Translations under genes and position numbers: made by a program
The notes under the pieces: model-generated
What the model was told of the DNA's origin: nothing
Seen by the model: the letters and a program-made list of their open reading frames with translations, nothing else
Databases searched by the model: none
NCBI GenBank assembly: GCA_026193295.1
Contig: JAPHSB010000086.1
Location: forward strand, 1 to 12,738
Reading direction: 5' to 3'
Source of the DNA: Lysobacterales bacterium
GTDB lineage: Bacteria; Pseudomonadota; Gammaproteobacteria; Xanthomonadales; SZUA-36
DNA length: 12,738 bases
In this document: piece by piece, positions 5,007 through 12,380 of the stretch
Position numbering within the stretch: position 1 is the stretch's first letter
How the letters are laid out: each line of letters starts with the position of its first letter

Positions 5007-7814
5007 TCAATCCGATTCCTCGTCGACGCGGGCGATGCGCACGCCACGGTCGTCGCGGATAAGTTCGGCTCCCGGCTCGAGCCTGAAAGCGTTGGGATCC
5101 GCCTGCACGAAGCCGTGCGCCGGCACCTCTTCCGGCGCCTCACGCGAATCGCCCTCACCCACGCTGTACTGCGCCACCTGTTTCCAGCAGCGCTTGATGT
5201 TGTCACCGAAGATCACGACCAGGTCACCTTCCCGAGCCATCGCCAGCGCTGCGTCCACGGCCTCGACTTCGCTGGGTATGAGCTCAATGCGGGAATCGTC
5301 GATCCCGCTCTCTCTCAAACGGCTGCACAGCATCTGCGGGGCCTCGTCGTGCCCGCGTCCGCGCCGATGATCGTCCGCTTTGCAGATGTAGTGATCGTAG
5401 TGTCCGGCAGCCTGGTCGGCGATCGCACGGATGTCCTCGTCGCGCCGGTCTCCCGGGGCCGCCAGCACGCAGATGCGCCGCCCCCGCGTTTCCAGCCGGT
5501 CCACCAGCTGACTGATGCTGGCGATGGCCGCCGCGTTGTGACCATAGTCCAGGATCACGCGGAACGGGTGTTCGTCGAACACGTTCATTCGCCCTGGCGC
5601 CTGGAAGTAGGTGGAGTCGAAGGTGCGCAGGCCGTGGCGGATGTCTTCCAGCGATTTGCCAAGGCTGAAGGCCAGCGCGGCAGCGAACATCGCGTTCTGC
5701 ACGTTGTGGGTGGCCTTTCCTTCCATGGTGGCCGGAATCAGGTGTGTCCAGAGCAACTGGTAGTGTGTGCCGTTGTCGTAAAGCGTGATCATGTCGCCGT
5801 TGATCCCCTGTTCCAACACCATCGCGCGGCCGCCGGCCCGGATGTGTTCCTTTACCAGGGCGTGGGCCGGGTTCATGGTGACGTAACACACGTGCTCCGC
5901 CTGCGTGTAATCGGCCATGCGCAGGCACAGTTCATCATCGGCATTCAGGACAGCCGTGTCCCGGGCCACTTCGATCGGGATGCGCTTGACTTCGGCCAAC
6001 TGTTCCAGCGTATCGATGCCTTTCAGTCCCAGGTGGTCGGAAGCCACGTTCAGGCAGGCGGACACGTCGCAGCGTCGGTAACCCAGGCCCTCGCGCAGCA
6101 GACCACCGCGCGCCGTTTCCATGACGGCCACGTCCACGGTCGGGTCCCGCAGCACGATGTGCGCCGAGGTCGGACCGGTCATGTCGCCTTTCACCGACAA
6201 CCGGCCGTCGATGTAGACACCGTCGGTGGAGGTCATGCCCACGGTGTGCCCGGCGGTTTTCAGAATGTGCGCCAACATCCTGGAGGTCGTCGTCTTGCCG
6301 TTGGTGCCGGTGATGCTGGCGACCGGGATGCGGGTCGGGCTGCCGGGCGGGAAGAGCATGTCCATGACCCGGCCCGAAACATCGCGCGGCTTGCCTTCCG
6401 ACGGTGCGACGTGCATGCGAAAACCCGGCGCCGCGTTCACCTCGACAATGGCGCCGCCGACATCCTTGTGAGACTTGGTGATGTCGGTCGTCAGGAAATC
6501 GACGCCACCGACGTCCAGACCGACGGCCTGGATGGCCCGGATGGCCATTTCACGGTTGTCCGGGTGCACCACGTCGGTCATGTCGATGGCCGTGCCGCCG
6601 GTGGAGAGGTTGGCGGTCGAGCGCAGGTAGAACATCTCGCTTTCGGGCAGCACCGACTCCGGCGTCAGCCCGGCCTTGGCCATCAGGCGTTCGGCCTGGT
6701 GGTCGAGTTCGAGGCGCGTAAGCACTTTTTCGTGGCCGATGCCGCGGCGCGGGTCCTGGTTCACGATGTCGATCAGTTCGGCGATGCTGAGTTTACCGTC
6801 ACCCACCACGTGGCCCGGCACGCGCTTGGCAACAGCCACCAATTCATCGTTGACCACCAGCATGCGGTGATCCATGCCCTCGACGTAACTTTCGACCAGC
6901 ACGCTGCGCCCCCGCGCGCTTTCCAACGCCTTGGCGAAAGCCGTGGCGACCTGTTCGTTGTCGACCAGGTTGATGGACACGCCGCGGCCGTGGTTGGCGT
7001 CCAGGGGCTTCACCACCACCGGGAACCCGATACGATGGGCTGCGCGGACCGCGTCGCGCTCCGATTGCACCAGGCGCTGCTGGGGAACCGGCAGGCCCAG
7101 GTTGCGCAGCAGGTTGTGCGTGTCCTCCTTGTCGCAGGAGATCTCCACGGCAATGTGCGGCGTCTTGCTGGTGATGGTGGCCTGGATGCGTTGCTGGTAG
7201 CGGCCGTGGCCGAATTGCACAAGTGAATACTGGTTGAGGCGCAGCCAGGGGATCTCCCGCTCCTCGGCCGCTTTTACCAGCGAGGCGGTGCTGGGGCCCA
7301 GCTCCTTGCGCTGGGCGAAGCGGATGAAAGCGTCGCGCTCGACTTCGAAATTGAAGTCTTCTTCGATTTCCTCGCCGAGCTTCTCCTGCAGCGGCGCCGG
7401 CAACAGACTCAGCAGTAATTGTCGGGCAATGCGGGCGGCCTCCAGCCCGACGTCCCTCTGCATGTACTCGAATACCATGTTGTAATGACCGGGCGGTCCG
7501 GCACTCCGGGTCTTGCCGAAAGACACATCGGAGCCCGCCATGTTCTGCAGTTCGATCGCCGCGTGCTCCCAGATGTGCGCCATCCAGGTGCCCTCGTCTT
7601 CGCGCAGGCGCCGCAGTAATCCACCCGGCTCACCGTACGAACAGCCGTGGTTGGCCAGCCCGGGCAGCGCCGCCACCAAGGCATCGATGAACGGCGCGCC
7701 CAGTCGGGCCGATGGCCATTCTTCCAGGATACCGATGTCGACCTGGTGGCGGATGACCCGGAAATGCGCGTACAGGTTGGGGCCGACATAAACATTGGTT
7801 GCCAGGATTTTCAT
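5007..7814 (-). CDS. cphA: Cyanophycin synthetase
   Basis: This 935-residue enzyme polymerises Asp into a backbone and attaches Arg to each side chain, using ATP. Domains in order: the N domain (1 to about 160; MKILATNVYVGPNLYAHFRV, GTWMAHIWEHAAIELQ), an ATP-grasp domain (about 220-490; FPVVVKPLDANHGRGV at 264-279, VEVNAAPGFRMH at 457-468), and the Mur-ligase domain. The last has P-loop TGTNGKTTT at 502-510, METARGGLLREGLG at 565-578, and C-domain PGRMNVF and ILDYGHN near 740-760. A short acidic tail ends GVRIARVDEESD. Length is typical for full CphA1. I start at ATG 7814 because homologues begin at the M-K-I-L type N-terminus; a GTG at 7859 adds 15 unrelated residues. An HxxEH motif (H80, E83, H84) matches the hydrolytic site described in the N domain of some CphA1 enzymes. 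It lies 76 bp after cphB, same strand. Confidence 0.96.
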   Translation of the reverse strand: MKILATNVYVGPNLYAHFRVIRHQVDIGILEEWPSARLGAPFIDALVAALPGLANHGCSYGEPGGLLRRLREDEGTWMAHIWEHAAIELQNMAGSDVSFGKTRSAGPPGHYNMVFEYMQRDVGLEAARIARQLLLSLLPAPLQEKLGEEIEEDFNFEVERDAFIRFAQRKELGPSTASLVKAAEEREIPWLRLNQYSLVQFGHGRYQQRIQATITSKTPHIAVEISCDKEDTHNLLRNLGLPVPQQRLVQSERDAVRAAHRIGFPVVVKPLDANHGRGVSINLVDNEQVATAFAKALESARGRSVLVESYVEGMDHRMLVVNDELVAVAKRVPGHVVGDGKLSIAELIDIVNQDPRRGIGHEKVLTRLELDHQAERLMAKAGLTPESVLPESEMFYLRSTANLSTGGTAIDMTDVVHPDNREMAIRAIQAVGLDVGGVDFLTTDITKSHKDVGGAIVEVNAAPGFRMHVAPSEGKPRDVSGRVMDMLFPPGSPTRIPVASITGTNGKTTTSRMLAHILKTAGHTVGMTSTDGVYIDGRLSVKGDMTGPTSAHIVLRDPTVDVAVMETARGGLLREGLGYRRCDVSACLNVASDHLGLKGIDTLEQLAEVKRIPIEVARDTAVLNADDELCLRMADYTQAEHVCYVTMNPAHALVKEHIRAGGRAMVLEQGINGDMITLYDNGTHYQLLWTHLIPATMEGKATHNVQNAMFAAALAFSLGKSLEDIRHGLRTFDSTYFQAPGRMNVFDEHPFRVILDYGHNAAAIASISQLVDRLETRGRRICVLAAPGDRRDEDIRAIADQAAGHYDHYICKADDHRRGRGHDEAPQMLCSRLRESGIDDSRIELIPSEVEAVDAALAMAREGDLVVIFGDNIKRCWKQVAQYSVGEGDSREAPEEVPAHGFVQADPNAFRLEPGAELIRDDRGVRIARVDEESD

Positions 7815-7890
7815 TGCACGGACCCGATCCGGTTGGAGGTCAGGGCATCTTACCGCCACGCCGGGCTTGCGCCAAACAGCGGGGCGGTCG

Positions 7891-8706
7891 TCAGGATGCC
7901 CTGGCTTCGCGGGTCTCGATATTGAAGTGCGCGCCGGCGGCCAGGACGTGCAGTCTCAAGCCGGTCAGGGTTACCGCCTCGGCCCGGCGCACGTAACTCA
8001 TGGAAGAGTGCCTCAGGTCCGCCGGGTCGACCACGGTCACGGTGCCCTTGCCCACCACTTCCATGTCGCCATCCGGCCCGATGAAGCCGGCCGTATTTTC
8101 GTCGATACCGAGGCCACAGGCAAAGGGATTGAATGACAGTGCCGCCAGCAAACGGCCCATGCGCTGGCGCTGGTTAAAATGCTGATCGACGATAACGCGG
8201 TTGGTCAAGCCCAGGCCCGGCGCCAGCTCGACACCGCTTTCCCGCGGCGACGGGCCGCTGCGTCCGCCGGCGATCATGTGCTCCGAGACGATGGCCGCTC
8301 CGGCCGATGTGCCCGCCACGTGAATACCCAGTGCATTCAGCTTGCGGATGCGGCGCGCCACCGGTGTGCCGCCGAGAATCGTCGACAGGCGTAACTGGTT
8401 GCCGCCGGTGATGAAGATGCCGGTGGCGGCTTCCAGGATGCGTATCGTTTCCTTGTCGAAACAATCACTGCGCTTCTCGATCGGGACACACATGGACCTG
8501 GCGCCCATCGACCTGAAGAGCTCCTCGTATTCCGGACCGGTTTCGTTCCTCAGCGACGCCGTGGGAATCACCATGATCCGCGCGTCCTTGCCGCCGCACA
8601 GCTTCGCAAAGCGGCTGAGGATTCCGGTCTTGCGCCCCCTGCTCTCGGCGCCGCCGATCGGAATGATGAAGCCTCTCTGTTGAGGTGCTTTGGGGGTTGC
8701 CGGCAT
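7891..8706 (-). CDS. cphB: Cyanophycinase, intracellular type
   Basis: This 271-residue serine hydrolase of peptidase family S51 cleaves cyanophycin to beta-Asp-Arg dipeptides. The nucleophile elbow is AGTSAGAA (Ser134). The upstream FITGGNQLRL (about 98-107) corresponds to the family's GG(D/N)Q loop. DQHFNQRQR (174-182) supplies the conserved His176 region and GLGIDENTA (198-206) the acidic residue block. The N-terminus reaches the first strand at once (RGFIIPIGGAESRG), with no signal peptide, so it should act in the cytoplasm, unlike secreted CphE enzymes. A GAGGAG Shine-Dalgarno sits 8 nt before the ATG. It is first in the cphB–cphA–ligase cluster and divergent from ppa. The isoaspartyl dipeptidase needed to finish degradation is not in this window. 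Confidence 0.95.
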   Translation of the reverse strand: MPATPKAPQQRGFIIPIGGAESRGRKTGILSRFAKLCGGKDARIMVIPTASLRNETGPEYEELFRSMGARSMCVPIEKRSDCFDKETIRILEAATGIFITGGNQLRLSTILGGTPVARRIRKLNALGIHVAGTSAGAAIVSEHMIAGGRSGPSPRESGVELAPGLGLTNRVIVDQHFNQRQRMGRLLAALSFNPFACGLGIDENTAGFIGPDGDMEVVGKGTVTVVDPADLRHSSMSYVRRAEAVTLTGLRLHVLAAGAHFNIETREARAS

Positions 8707-8813
8707 GGGCCTGCTCCTCGAATGTCTGTGCCTGCGGTTCGCAGTGCCGGGCCCCGTGAAACAGCCCGGACGCCGGCCAGCGTGTATCGTGCACCATCCG
8801 CCGGCCGCGCGCC

Positions 8814-8843
8814 ATTTTAAAGCTATAATGGAGGGCCTTCCAA
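8814..8843 (-). promoter_or_regulatory. Candidate promoter for the cphB-cphA cluster
   Basis: On the minus strand TTGGAA (8843-8838, four of six matches) and TAAAAT (8819-8814, five of six) are 18 bp apart. They would give a transcript with a leader of roughly 100 nt before cphB. The element physically overlaps the TATAAT that reads toward ppa. The call rests on motif matching only. Confidence 0.35.
8824..8829 (+). promoter_or_regulatory. -10 element for ppa
   Basis: A perfect TATAAT lies 32 bp before the ppa ATG, giving a leader of about 26 nt. No convincing -35 is present in the GC-rich stretch upstream, so it may need an activator or rely on the strong -10. It overlaps the candidate divergent cphB promoter. 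Confidence 0.5.
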
Positions 8844-8861
8844 TGACCGCCGGAGCCCACC

Positions 8862-9413
8862 ATGAGCCTGCAAGACGTACCTGTCGGGCGGGACGTCCCC
8901 AACGACGTCAATGTCATCATCGAGATTCCCATGCACAGCCCGGCGGTCAAGTACGAAGTCGACAAGGCATCGGGGGCGCTGTTCCTGGACCGCATGCTGA
9001 AGACGGCCATGCATTACCCCTGCAACTACGGCTACATCCCGCACACCCTGTGCGGTGACGGCGATCCCACGGATGTCATGGTCGTCATGCCGGTCCCCGT
9101 AGTCACCGGCGTCGTGGTCACCTGCCGCCCGGTCGGGCTGCTGCGCATGGAGGACGAGTCGGGGGAGGACGCCAAGATTCTTGCCGTGCCGACCACGGAC
9201 ATCACGGGCTTGTACCGCGATGTCCAATGCGTCGAGGACGTGGACGAATTGTTGCGCCTTCAGATCGCGCATTTCTTCGACCATTACAAAGACCTGGAAA
9301 CGGGCAAGTGGGTGAACATCAAGGGCTGGGAAGATGCGGAATCCGCCCGCCAGGAGGTTTTGGACTCGGTTGAGCGCTACAACAAACTGCCCGAGAAGCC
9401 CACGAAGTGGTAG
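8862..9413 (+). CDS. ppa: Inorganic pyrophosphatase, soluble family I
   Basis: This 183-residue cytoplasmic enzyme hydrolyses PPi to two phosphates and pulls biosynthetic reactions forward. All family I active-site residues can be placed by a +1 shift from E. coli Ppa. They are K30 and E32 (VKYEVDK), R44, Y56, the signature DGDPTD (D66, D68, D71), D98 and D103-x-K105 (DESGEDAK), and Y142-K143. Length is close to that of the E. coli protein. A GGAG lies 7-8 nt before the ATG. It is divergent from cphB and convergent with prmA. A functional link with cyanophycin is not required: CphA produces ADP and Pi rather than PPi. Confidence 0.97.
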   Translation: MSLQDVPVGRDVPNDVNVIIEIPMHSPAVKYEVDKASGALFLDRMLKTAMHYPCNYGYIPHTLCGDGDPTDVMVVMPVPVVTGVVVTCRPVGLLRMEDESGEDAKILAVPTTDITGLYRDVQCVEDVDELLRLQIAHFFDHYKDLETGKWVNIKGWEDAESARQEVLDSVERYNKLPEKPTKW

Positions 9414-9485
9414 CAGCCGCCTGGAAGTGATCTTGCTCGCGCATCGAAGATGCCCTGCCAGGATGTGTCGCGACCGGACCCGTTC

Positions 9486-10367
9486 TTACAGTTTCTGCAG
9501 ATCCAGTCGGGCCCAGCCGTCCAGCGCAACCGATCGGATTATTTCACACGCTGACCGATAAGCCACCGCCGCTTCCTGCACCTGCTCCTCCAGCAGCCCC
9601 GACAGCACGATGCGACCGCCCGCTTTGGTACAACCCGTCAATACCGGCGCGAGCTCGACCAACGGGCCGGCGAGGATATTGGCCAGCACGATATCTGCGT
9701 CGCTTGCAGCGAAGTCCCGGGGCAACTGACAGCAAACCCGGTCATCAACCGAGTTGCGCGCGGCATTCGCAGCGGTCGACTCCAGGGCCTGCGGGTCGTT
9801 GTCCACGGCAATGACCTGTGCGGCGCCCAGCAAGACTGCGGCAATTGCGAGGATGCCCGAGCCGCAGCCATAGTCGACTACGAGCATGCCGGTCAGGCTT
9901 TGCCCGTCGAGCCACTCCAGGCACAGGGCCGTGGTCGGGTGCGTACCGGTTCCAAACGCCAAGCCGGGATCGAGCCGAATCTCGATGTTTGCGGGGGCGG
10001 GGGGAATCGCCATGCCACCAGGCACTACCCACAGGCGGCGGCCAAACCGCATCGGCTCGAAGCGGTCCATCCAGGCTCGCTCCCAGTCTTCATCGCCTAC
10101 TTCCCGCCACTGAATGTGGTCCGGGCCATCCGAACCCAACACGCTGTGCAAACCGGCAATGATGAGCTGCGGGTCAACCGAGTTCTCGAAGAGCCCGTGC
10201 ACCCGCACCACCGGCCACAGAGGCGTGGCTCCCGGTCCCGGTTCCAGCACCGGGGCATCCGCATCGTCTTGCAACGTCAAGGACAGCGCGCCCAGGGCCT
10301 CGAGCACACCTTCGGCGGTAGCTACCGCACTGCGATTGACGCTGAGCGAGACTTCAATCCAGGGCAT
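9486..10367 (-). CDS. prmA: Ribosomal protein L11 methyltransferase
   Basis: This 293-residue SAM-dependent methyltransferase trimethylates L11. An N-terminal L11-recognition domain (1 to about 60) begins MPWIEVSLSV. A linker follows with EDWERAWMDRFEPMRFGRRL (93-112). The class I methyltransferase fold then contains GLAFGTGTHPTTALCLEWL (135-153), the SAM loop DYGCGSGILAIAA (165-177), AVDNDPQAL (187-195) and the catalytic NILAGPL (230-236). The length equals the usual 290-295. It is last in the aroQ–accB–accC–prmA operon, 68 bp after accC, an order shared with Pseudomonas-type gammaproteobacteria. It converges with ppa across 72 bp, where I see no strong terminator. Confidence 0.97.
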   Translation of the reverse strand: MPWIEVSLSVNRSAVATAEGVLEALGALSLTLQDDADAPVLEPGPGATPLWPVVRVHGLFENSVDPQLIIAGLHSVLGSDGPDHIQWREVGDEDWERAWMDRFEPMRFGRRLWVVPGGMAIPPAPANIEIRLDPGLAFGTGTHPTTALCLEWLDGQSLTGMLVVDYGCGSGILAIAAVLLGAAQVIAVDNDPQALESTAANAARNSVDDRVCCQLPRDFAASDADIVLANILAGPLVELAPVLTGCTKAGGRIVLSGLLEEQVQEAAVAYRSACEIIRSVALDGWARLDLQKL

Positions 10368-10435
10368 GCTTCAAATCCGTAACCGTCAGGAGCTGGCCAC
10401 GGCTGGCAGTCACCTGCGCGCGGCTTTACTGCCGC

Positions 10436-11791
10436 TCAGCCCTTGCGTTCAGCCAGGCGTTTTTCCAGGTAATGGATGTTGAACCCGCCGCGCAGGAAAC
10501 CCGGATCCCACAGCAGCCACTTGTGCAGGGATACGTTGGTGCGAATTCCATCCAGGACCATTTCGTCCAGGGCGACACGCATGCGCGCGATAGCCATGTC
10601 GCGGTCCTGCCCGTGCGCGATGATCTTGCCGACCATGGAGTCATAGTTCGGTGGTACGCTGTAACCGTCATACATATGGGTGTCGCAGCGAATGCCGGGC
10701 CCACCCGGCGCGTGAAACCCCTGGATTGTGCCCGGTGACGGCATGAAAGTCTCGGAATCCTCGGCGTTGATCCGGCACTCGATCGCATGTCCCCGGATCT
10801 GTACGTCTTCCTGCCGGATACTCAATGGCTCACCGGCCGCCACCAGGATCTGCTCGCGAACCAGGTCCACACCGGTAATTCGTTCGGTCACCGGATGCTC
10901 CACCTGGATGCGCGTATTCATCTCGATGAAGTAGAACTCGCCCCGATCGTAGAGGAACTCGAAGGTGCCGGCTCCGCGGTAGGCAATGCGCTTGCAGGCC
11001 TCGACACAGACGGCTCCGATTTCGGCCCGTTGCTCCGAGGTGATACCGGGGGCCGGCGCCTCCTCGATAACCTTCTGATGCCGCCGCTGAGTCGAGCAAT
11101 CACGTTCGCCCAGGTGGACCGCGTTACCGTGCTGGTCCGCGACGACCTGGACCTCGACGTGGCGCGGGTTTTCGAGATACTTTTCGAGGTAGACCGTGGC
11201 GTCGCCAAAAGCCCCCGCAGCTTCCTGCCGTGTGAGCTGCAGGGCGTTGTGCAGGTGGGCCTCGGTATTCACCACCCGCATGCCGCGCCCGCCCCCACCG
11301 GCCGCCGCCTTGATGATGACGGGATAGCCGACGCGCCGGGCGATCTTCGCGCATTCCGCGGGTTCGGCAGGCAGTGGGCCATCGGAACCGGGCACACATG
11401 GAACACCGGCCTCTCGCATGGCCTTGATCGCAGATACTTTGTCGCCCATCAGGCGGATGGTTTCCGGGCGCGGGCCGATGAAAATGAACCCGCTTTGCTC
11501 AACGCGCTCGGCGAAATCGGCGTTTTCCGCGAGGAATCCGTAACCTGGGTGGATGGCAACCGCGTCCGTGACCTCGGTCGCCGCGATGATCGCCGGCACA
11601 TTCAGATAACTTTCAGCAGCCGGCGCCGGGCCGATGCAGACGGACTCGTCCGCCATGGCAACGTGCTTGAGGTTGCGATCGACCGTTGAATGAACGGCGA
11701 CCGTCTTGATACCCATCGAATGACAGGCGCGGAGGATACGCAGAGCAATCTCGCCGCGATTGGCAATAACAATTTTTTCCAGGGCGGCCAC
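10436..11791 (-). CDS. accC: Biotin carboxylase subunit of acetyl-CoA carboxylase
   Basis: This 451-residue ATP-grasp enzyme carboxylates biotin on AccB using bicarbonate and ATP, the first step of fatty-acid synthesis. It starts MAALEKIVIANRGEIALRIL (two residues longer than E. coli AccC). It has K118, K161, the glycine-rich loop GGGGRGMR (165-172), and HLGERDCSTQRRHQK (226-240). The metal-binding glutamates are E278 and E290 in FIEMNTRIQVEHP; catalytic R294 and R340 are present. The start is GTG at 11791, 10 bp after the accB stop; no ATG is available near this position and the Shine-Dalgarno is poor, so translation is probably coupled to accB. Confidence 0.98.
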   Translation of the reverse strand: MAALEKIVIANRGEIALRILRACHSMGIKTVAVHSTVDRNLKHVAMADESVCIGPAPAAESYLNVPAIIAATEVTDAVAIHPGYGFLAENADFAERVEQSGFIFIGPRPETIRLMGDKVSAIKAMREAGVPCVPGSDGPLPAEPAECAKIARRVGYPVIIKAAAGGGGRGMRVVNTEAHLHNALQLTRQEAAGAFGDATVYLEKYLENPRHVEVQVVADQHGNAVHLGERDCSTQRRHQKVIEEAPAPGITSEQRAEIGAVCVEACKRIAYRGAGTFEFLYDRGEFYFIEMNTRIQVEHPVTERITGVDLVREQILVAAGEPLSIRQEDVQIRGHAIECRINAEDSETFMPSPGTIQGFHAPGGPGIRCDTHMYDGYSVPPNYDSMVGKIIAHGQDRDMAIARMRVALDEMVLDGIRTNVSLHKWLLWDPGFLRGGFNIHYLEKRLAERKG

Positions 11792-11801
11792 GGCGGCTGG
11801 G

Positions 11802-12290
11802 TCAGCGAACCACGAACAAAGGCTGGTCGAATTCGACCGGCTGGCCGTTCTCGACCAGGATCGCCACCACGGTTCCGGATACTTCGGCCTCGATCTGGTT
11901 GAACATCTTCATGGCCTCGATGATACACATCGTCTCGCCTTCCGTGATGCGCTGGCCTAGCGACACGAAGGGCTCTGCATCGGGGCTCGGAGCGCCGTAA
12001 TACGTGCCGACCATCGGTGCGCGCACCAACTCGCCCTCCGGAACGCCTTCGTTATCCGCCGTGGCTGCCTCGCCGCCGCCTGAGGATGGCGCGGCCGCCG
12101 CCATTGGCGCTCCCGGGGCAGACCAGGCGGCTGCCTGAACAGCGGTCGGAATGCCGGGATAGGGCGGCGCGCCGCTCACCATTCCACCCCGGGCCAACCG
12201 CACCGATTCCTCACCTTCGACGATCTCGATTTCCGAGAGACTGGATTCTTCCAGCAGCTCGATGAGCTTCTTTATTTTTCTGATATCCAT
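11802..12290 (-). CDS. accB: Biotin carboxyl carrier protein of acetyl-CoA carboxylase
   Basis: This 162-residue carrier swings carboxybiotin between AccC and the AccAD transferase. An N-terminal helical segment (MDIRKIKKLIELLEESSLSE) is followed by EIVEGEESVRLAR. A Pro/Ala/Gly-rich flexible linker spans about 37-80. The biotinyl domain (about 87-162) has the thumb-like segment YYGAPSPDAEPFVSLG and the biotinylation motif EAMKM with Lys128. It ends VEFDQPLFVVR, close to E. coli AccB. An AGGAG lies 8 nt before the ATG. It is upstream of accC and downstream of aroQ in the same direction. Confidence 0.97.
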   Translation of the reverse strand: MDIRKIKKLIELLEESSLSEIEIVEGEESVRLARGGMVSGAPPYPGIPTAVQAAAWSAPGAPMAAAAPSSGGGEAATADNEGVPEGELVRAPMVGTYYGAPSPDAEPFVSLGQRITEGETMCIIEAMKMFNQIEAEVSGTVVAILVENGQPVEFDQPLFVVR

Positions 12291-12329
12291 GCGTTCCGCT
12301 CCTGCCCGGACTGTCGCCCGGCGCCCGGC

Positions 12330-12380
12330 CTAGTGTCCTATGCTGCTGAAATGGCCCTCACTTGCGGGACAGGACACTAG
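12330..12380 (-). repeat. Perfect 10 bp inverted repeat between aroQ and accB
   Basis: CTAGTGTCCT at 12330-12339 is repeated as its exact reverse complement AGGACACTAG at 12371-12380, separated by 31 nt. The right arm contains the aroQ stop codon (TAG at 12379-12377, minus strand). There is no T-run beside either arm, so it is not an obvious terminator. CTAG stands at both outer ends, compatible either with one longer palindrome arm or with a 4 bp target duplication around a very small insertion with TGTCCT ends. Transcription from aroQ into accB would carry it as a hairpin. Confidence 0.7.

Noticed and set aside
3312..7226. A 1304-codon open frame on the plus strand, antisense to the CphA-like gene and most of cphA.
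   Set aside because: Its translation is biased to His, Arg, Gln, Val and Asp with no recognisable domain, and it crosses two well-supported minus-strand genes. Such long antisense frames are expected when GC-rich codon bias removes stop codons on the opposite strand.
7815..7890. The 76 bp between cphB and cphA, checked for a terminator or second promoter.
   Set aside because: I found no T-tracted hairpin and no convincing -35/-10 pair; it looks like a plain intra-operon spacer, and the GTG at 7859 is a poor cphA start.
8465..9010. A 181-codon minus-strand frame spanning cphB, the intergenic region and the start of ppa.
   Set aside because: It is out of frame with cphB, runs through the divergent promoters and ends inside a well-supported gene; nothing in it resembles a domain.
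9414..9485. The spacer between the converging ppa and prmA genes, checked for a bidirectional terminator.
   Set aside because: No stem followed by a T-run is visible on either strand.
10787..11689. A 300-codon plus-strand frame antisense to accC.
   Set aside because: accC is unambiguous on the other strand with all catalytic residues; the antisense peptide shows no family features.
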